Source of the DNA: Campylobacter anatolicus
GTDB taxonomy: Bacteria; Campylobacterota; Campylobacteria; Campylobacterales; Campylobacteraceae
Length of the DNA stretch: 64,000 bases
Direction of reading: 5' to 3'
Assembly: GCF_018145655.1 (NCBI RefSeq)
Contig: NZ_JAGSSY010000001.1
Coordinates: 124,001-188,000 of the forward strand
In this document: in pieces, positions 7,911-16,697 of the stretch
Layout of the letters: every line of letters begins with the position of its first letter
Numbering within the stretch: position 1 is the first letter of the stretch
Translations under genes and position numbers: made by a program
Notes under the pieces: generated by a model
Told to the model about the DNA's origin: nothing
Databases searched by the model: none
What the model saw: only the letters and a program-made list of their open reading frames with translations

Positions 7911-8438
7911 ATGGCTGATGAAAATATCTACGAAGATAACGAAGACTCAAATGTTATTTTACCAGAGGACGAAAACCCGCTCCGTAACGAGATAAAAACA
8001 TCAACTACTATAAAGATAAATCTAAGTGGAACTGCAACCTTACTCGAGCTAAATCACGCTAAAACACGCTTTTATACTATCGCCGATATGGTCTCAGATA
8101 GCGAAGGACTAGTGCATAGTGGGTTTGTGTATTCAGCGGCAAACTACGCAGCTCTTTTGGCGATAAATGAAGAGTTTTGTGTAACAATAAGCTCAAGGAT
8201 AAATTTTTTTGCTCCTGTTAAGCTTGGCGATATAGTTGATTTTGATGCTACAGCACGTTTTGAAGAGAGCAGAAAACGTGAGGTGCGTGTTGTAGGAAAG
8301 TGCAAGGACATTAAAATTTTTGAAGGTATTTTTCAACTTGTAGTGCTTGATGAACATATATTTTTCGCTCAACAAAAAAATATCCAAAGAGAGGCTACTA
8401 TAAGACGTGCTAAAGAGAGTGAAAAACAAAATAAATAG
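7911..8438 (+). CDS. Cj0977-like flagellar-coregulated virulence factor (hotdog fold)
   Basis: Encodes 175 residues. The acidic N-terminus (EDNEDSNVILPEDENP) is followed by a thioesterase-like hotdog region with GLVHSGFVYSAANYAALLAI (about 64-83), the usual hotdog helix. Length and context (directly after cmoB) match C. jejuni Cj0977. From memory, that gene is under sigma-28 control and needed for invasion, and it lacks a known enzyme activity. It starts 9 bases after the cmoB stop with an AAGGA site. A sigma-28 promoter would have to lie inside cmoB; I did not find a convincing one. Confidence 0.75.
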   Translation: MADENIYEDNEDSNVILPEDENPLRNEIKTSTTIKINLSGTATLLELNHAKTRFYTIADMVSDSEGLVHSGFVYSAANYAALLAINEEFCVTISSRINFFAPVKLGDIVDFDATARFEESRKREVRVVGKCKDIKIFEGIFQLVVLDEHIFFAQQKNIQREATIRRAKESEKQNK

Positions 8439-8441
8439 AAT

Positions 8442-8458
8442 TTGAATTCTTAATTCAA
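8442..8458 (+). terminator. terminator after the Cj0977-like gene
   Basis: TTGAATT, a CTT loop and AATTCAA form a 7-bp AT-rich stem followed by TCTTTTTATTTT. It begins 3 bases after the stop codon and separates the cmoB operon from the porins. Confidence 0.6.
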
Positions 8459-8520
8459 TCTTTTTATTTTAAAATAATAAAAATATTTAATACTCTTAGT
8501 AAAATTTAAGCAAAATTATT

Positions 8521-8540
8521 ATTTTATATGTTAATATTTC
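8521..8540 (+). promoter_or_regulatory. putative promoter region of the first porin gene
   Basis: The segment TTTATATGTTAATATTT lies about 35-45 bases upstream of the ATG. The second porin has the matching TTTATATGTTACAAT at 9904-9918. The shared TTTATATGTTA suggests the two promoters derive from one another. The start points are not determined. Confidence 0.35.
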
Positions 8541-8570
8541 ATTAAATATCTCATTTAAAAGGAGTATCTA

Positions 8571-9839
8571 ATGAAATTGACTAGATTAAGTTTGGTAGCT
8601 ATAGCTACTTTATTTTGTAATAGCTTAGGTGTCGCAAACGCAACACCGCTTGAAGAAGCTATAAAAAACGTCGATGTATCAGGATACGCAAGATACAGAT
8701 ACACAAACAACAACATAGACGACAAAGGAAACAAATCCACAAGTGCCGATCATAGGCTAAAATTTGTTATAGATTTTAAAGCCGCCATAGATGATAACTT
8801 TTTTGGTGTTGTTGGCTTATTATATGATACAAGAGATGATTCAGGAAGCAAGAATGCAGCTACAGACAAATCCTACACTGAAAATAGCTTTAGCTTAAAG
8901 AAAATTTATCTAGGATATTCCATAGGCAACACCACCATCACAGCTGGTAGGCAAAATATAGGAACATATTTTGAGTCTATTTTATCTGGAGTAGGCATAA
9001 AGATAATAAACAAAGATATCAAAAATATAACTTTGATAGCTGCAGCCTTTGACGCTTTGGATAAATTTGATAGCGGAGTAAATGGTGGCAGTAACAGAGC
9101 TACGACTCAATACGATGGTGCGTTGCTACCATATCTGCAAAACAAACATGGTATATCTGGCAACTTCTACACTATAGGAGTAATGGGAAATTTTAATCCA
9201 GTAATATTTAAAGCATGGTATGCAAATTTTAAAGATGTAGGTGAGCTATATGCTGCGGATATGGCCTTAAATTTTGATATTAACAATATAAAATTAGACC
9301 TACAAGGTCAATATGTCCATAACGAAGCAGACTACTATGAGTTTAATAATGCTGACTTTTACGCTTTTAAAGCCGGCGTAGACGCATTTGGGCTAAAAGT
9401 AAATGCTGGATATTTAAATTTTGAAGTAGATGATTCAGAAAATGGCAAAGTAGGCAAGTCATTTTTGACTATAGAAGGCAATGGCAAACTTATAAATTCT
9501 ACTAAAATTTTAAATAGTGCTATGAGTGCTGGTTCTGGAGCTACAAACAAAGGAGAGTCCCACTACTACAACACCATAAAAGGAGAAAATGAATTTTGGT
9601 TTATCAATGCAAAATATACGTTTAATAAATTTAGTATAGGTGCAGGATATACCGATGGCGAAGGTTATAGTTACCAACTAGCACGTAAAGCTGATAGGAG
9701 CGAGTGGTATGGGCAGTTTGATTATAAATATAGCAAAAAGTTAAATTTAACAGCTTGGTATGCATCGGCTAAAGATGAAAAAGACTATAAAGAGGTTAAA
9801 CACGATCGATTTAGATTTGAGGCAAAATATACATTTTAA
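8571..9839 (+). CDS. major outer membrane protein (PorA-family porin), copy 1
   Basis: Encodes 422 residues with a signal peptide (about 1-24, ending ANA before TPLEE). The mature N-terminus (TPLEEAIKNVDVSGYARYRY), repeated amphipathic beta strands and a C-terminal phenylalanine (FEAKYTF) are those of Campylobacter MOMP, an outer membrane trimeric porin for small hydrophilic solutes and the main surface antigen. A strong AAAGGAG site precedes the ATG. It is followed after 111 bases by a paralogue in the same orientation. The mature start, the IGNTTITAG strand, the GAGYTDGEGYS strand and the C-terminal strand are nearly identical between the copies; surface-loop stretches differ. Confidence 0.92.
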   Translation: MKLTRLSLVAIATLFCNSLGVANATPLEEAIKNVDVSGYARYRYTNNNIDDKGNKSTSADHRLKFVIDFKAAIDDNFFGVVGLLYDTRDDSGSKNAATDKSYTENSFSLKKIYLGYSIGNTTITAGRQNIGTYFESILSGVGIKIINKDIKNITLIAAAFDALDKFDSGVNGGSNRATTQYDGALLPYLQNKHGISGNFYTIGVMGNFNPVIFKAWYANFKDVGELYAADMALNFDINNIKLDLQGQYVHNEADYYEFNNADFYAFKAGVDAFGLKVNAGYLNFEVDDSENGKVGKSFLTIEGNGKLINSTKILNSAMSAGSGATNKGESHYYNTIKGENEFWFINAKYTFNKFSIGAGYTDGEGYSYQLARKADRSEWYGQFDYKYSKKLNLTAWYASAKDEKDYKEVKHDRFRFEAKYTF

Positions 9840-9903
9840 ATCAATTTTAATATATAATTAGATATTTTTAAATTTTATATAAATTTTAAGCTATAAAAAT
9901 TTA

Positions 9904-9918
9904 TTTATATGTTACAAT
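9904..9918 (+). promoter_or_regulatory. putative promoter region of the second porin gene
   Basis: TTTATATGTTACAAT occurs about 35 bases before ATG 9951 and matches the TTTATATGTTA upstream of the first porin. TACAAT could be the -10 box. There is no clear terminator in the 111-base gap, so readthrough from copy 1 is also possible. Confidence 0.35.
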
Positions 9919-9950
9919 TACGATTGCAATATTCCAAAAAAGGAGTTCTT

Positions 9951-11168
9951 ATGAGATTAGCTAAATTAAGTTTGGCGACTATAGTCGCTTTAGGTGCATT
10001 TTCAAGTATTGCGTGTGCTACACCACTTGAAGAAGCTATAAAAAATGTAGATGTATCAGGATATGCTAGATATCGATATACAAATGATACAAATGAAGAC
10101 AAAAATGTTAAAGACACTAAAGCAGATCACAGATTTAGAGTGGTAGCAACATTTAAAGCCGCAATAGACGATAACTTCTTTGGTGTTTTAGGTCTTAGAT
10201 ATGATGCCAGAGATGGATCAGGCAGTAGAGAAAAAGGTACAGATCTAACCGATACCACAGGCACATTTGGCGTTTGGGAAGCTTATGTAGGCTACTCTAT
10301 AGGCAATACCACTATCACAGCTGGTAAGCAACTTATCAAAACATACTTTGATGATGGCGATATCTCAGGCACTGGTATTAAGATCATGAATAAAGACATA
10401 GAGGGCTTAACTCTAACAGCAGCTGCATTTGACGCTATCTCTAACTACACTTTTGAAAACGACGGTCCATTACTAAAAGATATAAAAGCAGATAATTTTG
10501 ATGCAAATGGAAATCTTTATCTAGTCGGTGCAATGGGGACATATGATCCAGTTGCTTTTAGTGTATGGTATGCGAATTTAACTGATGTTGCTGCTATATA
10601 TGCCGGTGATATAGCTTTAAATTTTAATATAAATGATATAAAGCTAAGCCTAAAAGGTCAATACGCTCATAATGAAGCAGACCACAAAGACTACACAGAT
10701 GGCGACTTTTATGGAGTCCAAGCTGGCGTAGGTGCATTTGGCGTTAAATTTAATGCTGGTTATATAAACTATTCAGCTGACGACAAAGATGTCAATACAG
10801 TTGGCAAATCTTTTGTATCTCTTGATGCTAACGGCAAATTCATAAATCCAAGTAAAATTTTACAAGGTGTTATGAGTGGTAGCAAGAACTACTACAATAA
10901 TATTATAGATGATAATGAGTTCTGGTTTGTCAATGCATCTTACACTTATGACAAATACAGCATAGGTGCAGGATATACCGATGGTGAAGGCTACAGTCAT
11001 AAACTATCTGTCGTAGAAGCTGATAGAAGCGAATGGTATGCCCAACTAGGTTATAAGCATAGCAAAAAACTTAACTTCACAACTTGGTATGCATCAGCTA
11101 AAGATGAAAAAGGCGGTAAAGAATTTACACAAGATCGTGTAAGATTTGAAGCTAGATACAACTTCTAA
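9951..11168 (+). CDS. major outer membrane protein (PorA-family porin), copy 2
   Basis: Encodes 405 residues from ATG 9951, chosen because AAAAAAGGAG sits just upstream and the protein then opens with a normal signal peptide (MRLAKLSLATIVALGAFSS, cleaved before TPLEE). An upstream in-frame start at 9909 would add 14 residues before the signal and is unlikely. It ends in FEARYNF, as outer membrane barrels do. The mature N-terminus is nearly identical to copy 1; the variable segments (for example around 150-165) differ. It functions as a general porin. The tandem arrangement allows recombination between copies. Confidence 0.92.
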   Translation: MRLAKLSLATIVALGAFSSIACATPLEEAIKNVDVSGYARYRYTNDTNEDKNVKDTKADHRFRVVATFKAAIDDNFFGVLGLRYDARDGSGSREKGTDLTDTTGTFGVWEAYVGYSIGNTTITAGKQLIKTYFDDGDISGTGIKIMNKDIEGLTLTAAAFDAISNYTFENDGPLLKDIKADNFDANGNLYLVGAMGTYDPVAFSVWYANLTDVAAIYAGDIALNFNINDIKLSLKGQYAHNEADHKDYTDGDFYGVQAGVGAFGVKFNAGYINYSADDKDVNTVGKSFVSLDANGKFINPSKILQGVMSGSKNYYNNIIDDNEFWFVNASYTYDKYSIGAGYTDGEGYSHKLSVVEADRSEWYAQLGYKHSKKLNFTTWYASAKDEKGGKEFTQDRVRFEARYNF

Positions 11169-11524
11169 TCTCACAAACTGCATAGTCCATTAAAAATTTA
11201 TGGATTAAAAAAGGGGCTGGAGAACTAGCCCCTTAATCTCTCACTTTAAAATTAAGTATTTAAACTTATCTTAAAAACAATTAGCCCAAATGTCAAACCG
11301 ACATAAAAGTACTCTAAAATACACTACATAACTACACAGATAAGAGCTTTTTATGTCAAGAATGCCAAATATCAAGGCATTTGTAACCACTTAAAATAAA
11401 ATTATCACGATAAATGACACTGATATTTAAATTAAAAAATATTGCCATAAATTTGTTATAAATCATTTTATTTTAATGATTAAAATAAAATGAGATTTTA
11501 TAAAAATCGCGTAATAATTTATCT
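11169..11524. other. intergenic region after the porins (356 bp)
   Basis: It contains the hairpin at 11211-11234 and is otherwise AT-rich, with no open frame that I can support. The run ATTTTATTTTAATGATTAAA near 11465 is a weak partial palindrome. No RNA gene was recognised. Confidence 0.5.
11211..11234. terminator. terminator downstream of the porins
   Basis: AAGGGGCTGG, an AGAA loop and CTAGCCCCTT form a 10-bp stem (one G-U pair). Read on the minus strand it is followed by TTTTTTAATCC, and on the plus strand by AATCTCTC. It is probably the porin terminator and may also stop transcripts of the minus-strand hydrolase gene. Confidence 0.75.
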
Positions 11525-12262
11525 CTAACTTCTATAAATATACTCTATCCACATATCTAAATTTGCCTGTTCTGCCTTTAGCGTGGTGGCATCGCCATGT
11601 CCTGGATAGACAGCAAAATCGCCATTTATACCTTTGCATTTTTGCAAACTTTTAATCATATCAAATTTATTAGAATATGGAAAGTCCCAGCGTCCAATAC
11701 TACCACGGAATAAAAAATCTCCGCTAAATATAACGCTTTTACTTACCCTATTCTTACTCACATCATCCTTAATATCACTACCTATACTATTTGTGTCATA
11801 CTCATTTATATTATTTTCAAGAGTGAAACTCTCATATAAATTTTCACTTCCATTTTTTTCATTCATGCCCTGCGACACCTGCACCATACAACATCCCGGA
11901 GTATGTCCGGGTAAGTGATAAAATCTTATAAAAATGTCATTAAAATGGATAAAATTTTCATCACTTACAAGCACATCTGGACTAAAACACTCATATCCAT
12001 AGTCAAAGACATCATCAAGTGCCATAAATATGTCATTTTTATGTATATAAATAGGTATTTTTAGCTCTCTTTTGATAGTTGCAACATCATAAATATGATC
12101 AAAATGTCCGTGAGTACAAAGTATCGCTACAGCATCAGAAGCGTTTAGTTTAACCCATTTGCTTGCACCCTTTCCAGGATCTATAACAATACTAAAATCA
12201 TCAAATTTAACTATATAACAGTTTGTGTCGTATTCTCCGAATGCTTTTACTAAAATTTCCAT
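11525..12262 (-). CDS. MBL-fold hydrolase (glyoxalase II-like) with an inserted hydrophilic segment
   Basis: Encodes 245 residues. Metallo-beta-lactamase motifs are complete: H51-G-H53-F-D55-H56 in CTHGHFDHIYD, H120 in LPGHTPG, D182 in IFSGDFLF and H222 in YPGHGD. The family is cytoplasmic and usually hydrolyses thioesters such as lactoylglutathione-type substrates. Family members next to nadE in other campylobacters are about 200 residues (from memory). Here an extra hydrophilic, Asn/Ser/Glu/Asp-rich stretch lies at about 130-175 (GMNEKNGSENLYESFT onward), between two conserved strands. Divergent from nadE. Confidence 0.85.
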   Translation of the reverse strand: MEILVKAFGEYDTNCYIVKFDDFSIVIDPGKGASKWVKLNASDAVAILCTHGHFDHIYDVATIKRELKIPIYIHKNDIFMALDDVFDYGYECFSPDVLVSDENFIHFNDIFIRFYHLPGHTPGCCMVQVSQGMNEKNGSENLYESFTLENNINEYDTNSIGSDIKDDVSKNRVSKSVIFSGDFLFRGSIGRWDFPYSNKFDMIKSLQKCKGINGDFAVYPGHGDATTLKAEQANLDMWIEYIYRS

Positions 12263-12340
12263 TTTTGCACTTTTAATTAAATTTTTTAAGATTTTACAAC
12301 ATTTTTGTTAAATTTAAAAAAGAATTTAATAAAAAATGTG

Positions 12341-12346
12341 TATAAT
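12341..12346 (+). promoter_or_regulatory. -10 box of the nadE operon
   Basis: A perfect TATAAT is preceded by GTG and lies 34 bases before ATG 12381. It drives nadE, the DegT-like gene and lpxK. Confidence 0.6.
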
Positions 12347-12380
12347 CGTATTAATATAGCAAATAGTGGTTTGTAGGTTT

Positions 12381-13160
12381 ATGAAAGATTATGCAAAGAT
12401 ACAACATGTTCTAGTAACATTTATAAAAAACTATGTCCTAGAAGCTGGTGTTAAAAATTTGGTTTTAGGCATAAGTGGTGGGCTTGATTCTGCTGTGGTC
12501 GCGACACTTTGCACACAAGCATTACCATCACATACTTATGCACTTATAATGCCAACTAACAGCTCAAATCCTAAAAATCTAAACGACGCTATAGCTTTAT
12601 GCGAAAAACTAAATATAAAATTTAAAATTATAGATATACAAAGTATCTTAAATTCTTACGAAGTTGTCATTGGTGAAACGCTAAGCAACCTACGCAAAGG
12701 CAACTTAAGTGCTAGGATACGTATGAGTTTACTCTATGATTATTCTGCTGCAAACGACGCCTTAGTCGTTGGCACAAGCAATAAAAGTGAGCTTATGCTC
12801 GGATATGGTACGATATTTGGCGATCTAGCAAGTGCGATAAACCCTATCGGCGAGATATATAAAAGTGATATATTTGAGTTTGCCAGATATTTAGGCGTAG
12901 ATGAAAGCATAATAAATAAAGCCCCAAGTGCCGATCTATGGGATGGACAAAGTGATGAGGCTGACATCGGATATAGTTATGGCGTGATAGATGAGATATT
13001 AAAATTTATAGACGATGATGGAAATTTAGTAAAAAAATTGGATAAAAATTTAGACAAGAAAGCAGTTGATAAAATTTTAAATATGGTGAAAAGTAATAAA
13101 TTTAAACGCACAATGCCACTGATAGCAAAAATAAATAATGACATAAAGGATCAAAAATGA
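12381..13160 (+). CDS. nadE: NAD+ synthetase (ammonia-dependent)
   Basis: Encodes 259 residues from ATG 12381. A GTG at 12366 is possible but adds only VVCRF and has no ribosome site. The ATP pyrophosphatase loop GISGGLDSAVVAT (about 33-45) is intact, and the SNKSELMLGYGTIFGDLASAINPIG and PSADLWDGQSDEADIG segments are typical of NadE. It makes NAD+ from deamido-NAD+, ATP and ammonia in the cytoplasm. The stop overlaps the start of the DegT-like gene (ATGA), so they are cotranslated. Confidence 0.95.
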   Translation: MKDYAKIQHVLVTFIKNYVLEAGVKNLVLGISGGLDSAVVATLCTQALPSHTYALIMPTNSSNPKNLNDAIALCEKLNIKFKIIDIQSILNSYEVVIGETLSNLRKGNLSARIRMSLLYDYSAANDALVVGTSNKSELMLGYGTIFGDLASAINPIGEIYKSDIFEFARYLGVDESIINKAPSADLWDGQSDEADIGYSYGVIDEILKFIDDDGNLVKKLDKNLDKKAVDKILNMVKSNKFKRTMPLIAKINNDIKDQK

Positions 13161-14290
13161 GAGAAATATCGTTTTATAAGCCTAGTGTTTCAGAACGCGA
13201 AAGTGAGCTGATAAACGAAGTATTGCACACTCAAGACACAACTAATATAATAGATAAATTTGATAATTATCTAAAACAATACTTCGGTGCAAAGCACGTT
13301 ATCGTTACAAACAATGGTGCCTCTGCACATCACTTAGCACTAAGTGCTATGCAGATAAAACGTGGAGATAAGATCATATGCTCAGTAAATGCTTTCCCTA
13401 GCATCGCCCAAGCAATTCGCCATTTTGACGCAGAACCGATATTTGTCGATATAAACGAAGATGATTTTAACATAAGTCCAGAAGCCTTAGAAAAGACGTT
13501 AAAAGATTATCATCACAAGAAGTTAAAATGCGTATTTGTCAGCCATATAGCAGGTCAAAGTGCTCAGATAGATGAGATAAACAAGATCGCTAAAAAATAT
13601 GATATAAAAGTTTTAGATGATGTCAATCGTGCAATTGGTTTAACATACAATGGAAAAAAGATCGGCAATAATGAGTATTTTCTATCCTGCTTTCAAATAA
13701 ATACACAAGTGCAACACCCTATATCAACATCTGGATTTTTCACGACAAATGATGATGAGATCGCAAAACAAGCAAAGCTCCTTCGCAACTACGCTTTGAT
13801 AGACGGCATCGATAAATACGGTAACCTTGGTTATATATATGATGTTATAGATATTGGTTTAAAATATGATATAAGCTCGCTAAACGCCGCTTATTCGTTA
13901 GCTCAACTTGAAAAAAATGATAAATTTATAGCACGAAGATGCGAAATAGCAGCGATATATAATAGCGAACTTGCAGAGTGTAAAAATATCACTACACCTA
14001 TCAAAAAACGCGATCACACTTACGCTCAATACATCATAAAAATAAATAAAAATCGCGATGGATTTGCTCGTGAACTTTTGGAGCGTGGCATACACACATC
14101 ACTTCATTATATACCGATCCATCTGTTAAGCTATTATAAAAATAAATATTCACTAAAAGTAAATGACTTTCCAAATGCACTCAAAACATATCAGCAAATT
14201 TTATCATTACCGATTTACAACGAGCTAAAAGATGAAGAGGTGTATTATATCTGCGATATGGTAAAAGATATTGCAAGATCTCGCGTCTAA
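13157..14290 (+). CDS. DegT/DnrJ/EryC1/StrS-fold protein lacking the PLP lysine
   Basis: Encodes 377 residues with the full DegT aminotransferase scaffold: [12 protein letters not shown] (about 51-62), the PLP-ring aspartate in [10 protein letters not shown] (about 153-161), the [11 protein letters not shown] segment and [12 protein letters not shown] near the end. In the segment that normally carries the Schiff-base lysine (FHPxKxITTGEGG), this protein reads [17 protein letters not shown] (179-195) with no lysine. None occurs between K168 and K205. It may therefore not transaminate, or may use PLP/PMP differently; ColD-type dehydratases in this family have histidine at the lysine position. 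It overlaps nadE by 4 bases and lpxK by 20, suggesting a role linked to lipid A or surface sugars. Confidence 0.85.
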   Translation: MREISFYKPSVSERESELINEVLHTQDTTNIIDKFDNYLKQYFGAKHVIVTNNGASAHHLALSAMQIKRGDKIICSVNAFPSIAQAIRHFDAEPIFVDINEDDFNISPEALEKTLKDYHHKKLKCVFVSHIAGQSAQIDEINKIAKKYDIKVLDDVNRAIGLTYNGKKIGNNEYFLSCFQINTQVQHPISTSGFFTTNDDEIAKQAKLLRNYALIDGIDKYGNLGYIYDVIDIGLKYDISSLNAAYSLAQLEKNDKFIARRCEIAAIYNSELAECKNITTPIKKRDHTYAQYIIKINKNRDGFARELLERGIHTSLHYIPIHLLSYYKNKYSLKVNDFPNALKTYQQILSLPIYNELKDEEVYYICDMVKDIARSRV

Positions 14291-15188
14291 TGCCTATAAA
14301 TGGGTGGAGAGCTATATCTATCACCCCACTCTCACACAAAAATTTATAGCATTTTTACTTCTTCCGCTTAGTTTTATCTATGCATTTTTCATTTGGTGTA
14401 AAAAGCTTATAAGTCGTCAAAAAGACTTTAATATAAAAATTTTAAGCATAGGCAACCTAAGTCTTGGCGGAAGTGGTAAAACGCCCCTTTGTATCGCGAT
14501 CGCAAATGAATTTAGCGGTGGTTTTATCGTGCTTCGTGGCTATAAAAGAGCTTCAAAAGGACTAGTTATAGTTTGTCAAAATGGTAAAATTTTAACTGAT
14601 GTTGATGTGAGCGGTGACGAAGCTATGGAGTATGCAAAGGGTGTTAAAAATGCAAATGTCATCGTGAGCGAAAACCGCGACATAGCCATACGAAAGGCAA
14701 AAGAACTAGGAGCAAGATATGTATTACTTGATGATGGATTTGGCAAATTTCATATAAAAAAATTTAATATCTTGCTACGTCCCTACCCTGCTCCGACGTT
14801 TAACTTTGCTATACCAAGTGGCGGATATCGTTATCCCATTAGCTTTTATAAATTTGCTGATTTTATAGCAGAAAATGGGGTTGATTTTTTTCGACAAAGT
14901 GAAATTTTAGATCCTACGCCAAAAATGGTGCTAGTAACTGCCATAGCCAATCCTACGCGTTTAAAGCCATTTTTTAGACAAACTTGTGGGCAGATATTTT
15001 TTCCTGATCATTATAGATTTAATAAAGCAGAATTAGAGCAAATTTTAAAAACATACAACGCAACTTCGCTACTTATGACACAAAAAGACTATGTAAAAGT
15101 GGAGCATTTTAAGTTGCCTATTTCGCTCATTACGCTAAAAACTACTCTAAGCGATAATCTAAAAAACGCGATACAATCTCAAATTTAG
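14271..15188 (+). CDS. lpxK: tetraacyldisaccharide 4'-kinase (lipid A)
   Basis: Encodes 305 residues from TTG 14271, inside the end of the DegT-like gene (20-base overlap). No in-frame ATG precedes the conserved part, and the N-terminal [15 protein letters not shown] is typical for LpxK. A membrane anchor (about 24-43) is followed by the P-loop [12 protein letters not shown] (61-72) and [11 protein letters not shown]. The enzyme phosphorylates the 4' position of the lipid A disaccharide at the inner membrane. Its translation probably depends on coupling to the upstream gene, given the TTG start. Confidence 0.93.
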   Translation: MQDLASNAYKWVESYIYHPTLTQKFIAFLLLPLSFIYAFFIWCKKLISRQKDFNIKILSIGNLSLGGSGKTPLCIAIANEFSGGFIVLRGYKRASKGLVIVCQNGKILTDVDVSGDEAMEYAKGVKNANVIVSENRDIAIRKAKELGARYVLLDDGFGKFHIKKFNILLRPYPAPTFNFAIPSGGYRYPISFYKFADFIAENGVDFFRQSEILDPTPKMVLVTAIANPTRLKPFFRQTCGQIFFPDHYRFNKAELEQILKTYNATSLLMTQKDYVKVEHFKLPISLITLKTTLSDNLKNAIQSQI

Positions 15189-15199
15189 CCTATTTTAGC

Positions 15200-15205
15200 T
15201 ATAAT
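15200..15205 (+). promoter_or_regulatory. -10 box of thrC
   Basis: TATAAT in TTAGCTATAATCAACG lies 28 bases before the thrC ATG, in the 45-base gap after lpxK. It gives thrC-kdsB-ygbA a promoter of their own. Confidence 0.6.
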
Positions 15206-15233
15206 CAACGCAAATTTAAACGAAAGGACACAA

Positions 15234-16697
15234 ATGAAACTAGTCCAAACGAGGGCCAACGAAAATGAAAAGCTACAAAAAGTAGAGCTAAGTACTGCAC
15301 TTTTAAGCCCTAGTAGCAACCACGGTGGACTTTACGCACCCACAAAACTGCCTCATATAAGTGATAAAATGTGGAAAAAATTTAGACATCTTAGTTACGC
15401 CAAACTCGCACTTAATATCATTAAACTATTTAAATTTGATATAAAAGATAGTGTTTTTAAATGTGCGATAAAACGCTATAAAGGCTTTGATCTGCCAAAT
15501 ACGCCAGTGCAGTTTAAAAAGATAGATAAAAATTTATACATAAATGAGCTTTATCATGGACCAACTCGTGCGTTTAAAGATATGGCACTTCAGCCTTTTG
15601 GTGAAATTTTAAATGAACTCGCCACACAAAAAAAAGAAAAATACTTAATAATGTGTGCTACTAGTGGTGACACTGGACCAGCTACTCTAAAAACATTTGC
15701 AGGATATAAAAACACGCAAGTTGTTTGCCTATATCCAGCAGATGGCACAAGTGAGGTACAAAGGTTACAAATGGTAACAATGCAAGGCGAAAATTTAAAA
15801 GTCTTTGGCATAAAGGGTAATTTTGATGATGCACAACATGCCTTAAAAACATTACTTAAAAGTGAAAATTTTAAGAACGAGATAAATAAAAATGGATTAA
15901 AACTAAGTGCAGCAAACTCTGTAAATTTCGGTCGCATACTGTTTCAAATCATCTATCACGCCTACGCTTATACGAATTTACTTAAATTTAAAAAGTTAAA
16001 AATGAACGAAAGCTTTGACGTGATAGTACCAAGTGGGAATTTTGGTAACGCTTTGGGGGCATACTACGCCAAGAAAATGGGTGCAAATATCAACAAGATA
16101 AAAATCGTCTCAAACGCAAACAATATTCTTACCGAATTTTTCACAACTGGCGTATACGACTTACGCGATAAAAGCCTTGTAAATACGATAAGCCCAGCGA
16201 TGGATATATTAATTAGTTCAAACATTGAGAGATTACTCTTTGATAAATTTGGTGCGGTGCGGACTAAAGAGCTAATGGATGATTTGACAAATAAGAGAGT
16301 ATATAAACTTACAAACGATGAGCTAAATTCGTTAAAATCGGACTTTGAAGCAGACTTTTGTACTGACAAAGAGTGTGAAAAATTTATAAAAAAATGGGCA
16401 AAAAGAGGCGTTGCTATAGATCCTCACACAGCGACTTGCTTTAAAATGATGGATAAAAAACGCATAAGCGTCATCACTTCTACCGCTCACTGGGTAAAAT
16501 TTACACCAAGTATGTTAAAAGCATGCAAGATAAAAAATAGTGGCGATGAAAAAGCTGGACTTTTAAAAATGTCAAAACTTCTAAAAGATAGTGTGCCTAG
16601 CGAGATCTTAGAGCTATTTGACGCACCTATTTTACACCCTGATGTGATAGAGCAAAGTCAGATAGAAGATAAAATTTTAGAGTGGATAAAAAAATGA
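15234..16697 (+). CDS. thrC: threonine synthase
   Basis: Encodes 487 residues of the fold-type II PLP, long (class II-like) threonine synthase form. The PLP lysine is K115 in GPTRAFKDMALQPF, and the phosphate-binding ATSGDTGPAT loop and VPSGNFGNALGAYYAKKMG are intact. It converts O-phosphohomoserine to threonine in the cytoplasm. AAAGGA precedes the ATG. The TGA stop overlaps the kdsB start (ATGA). Confidence 0.95.
   Translation: MKLVQTRANENEKLQKVELSTALLSPSSNHGGLYAPTKLPHISDKMWKKFRHLSYAKLALNIIKLFKFDIKDSVFKCAIKRYKGFDLPNTPVQFKKIDKNLYINELYHGPTRAFKDMALQPFGEILNELATQKKEKYLIMCATSGDTGPATLKTFAGYKNTQVVCLYPADGTSEVQRLQMVTMQGENLKVFGIKGNFDDAQHALKTLLKSENFKNEINKNGLKLSAANSVNFGRILFQIIYHAYAYTNLLKFKKLKMNESFDVIVPSGNFGNALGAYYAKKMGANINKIKIVSNANNILTEFFTTGVYDLRDKSLVNTISPAMDILISSNIERLLFDKFGAVRTKELMDDLTNKRVYKLTNDELNSLKSDFEADFCTDKECEKFIKKWAKRGVAIDPHTATCFKMMDKKRISVITSTAHWVKFTPSMLKACKIKNSGDEKAGLLKMSKLLKDSVPSEILELFDAPILHPDVIEQSQIEDKILEWIKK

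Noticed and set aside
9909-9950. Upstream start for the second porin
   Set aside because: It places 14 residues before a normal signal peptide, and the ribosome site AAAGGAG fits ATG 9951.
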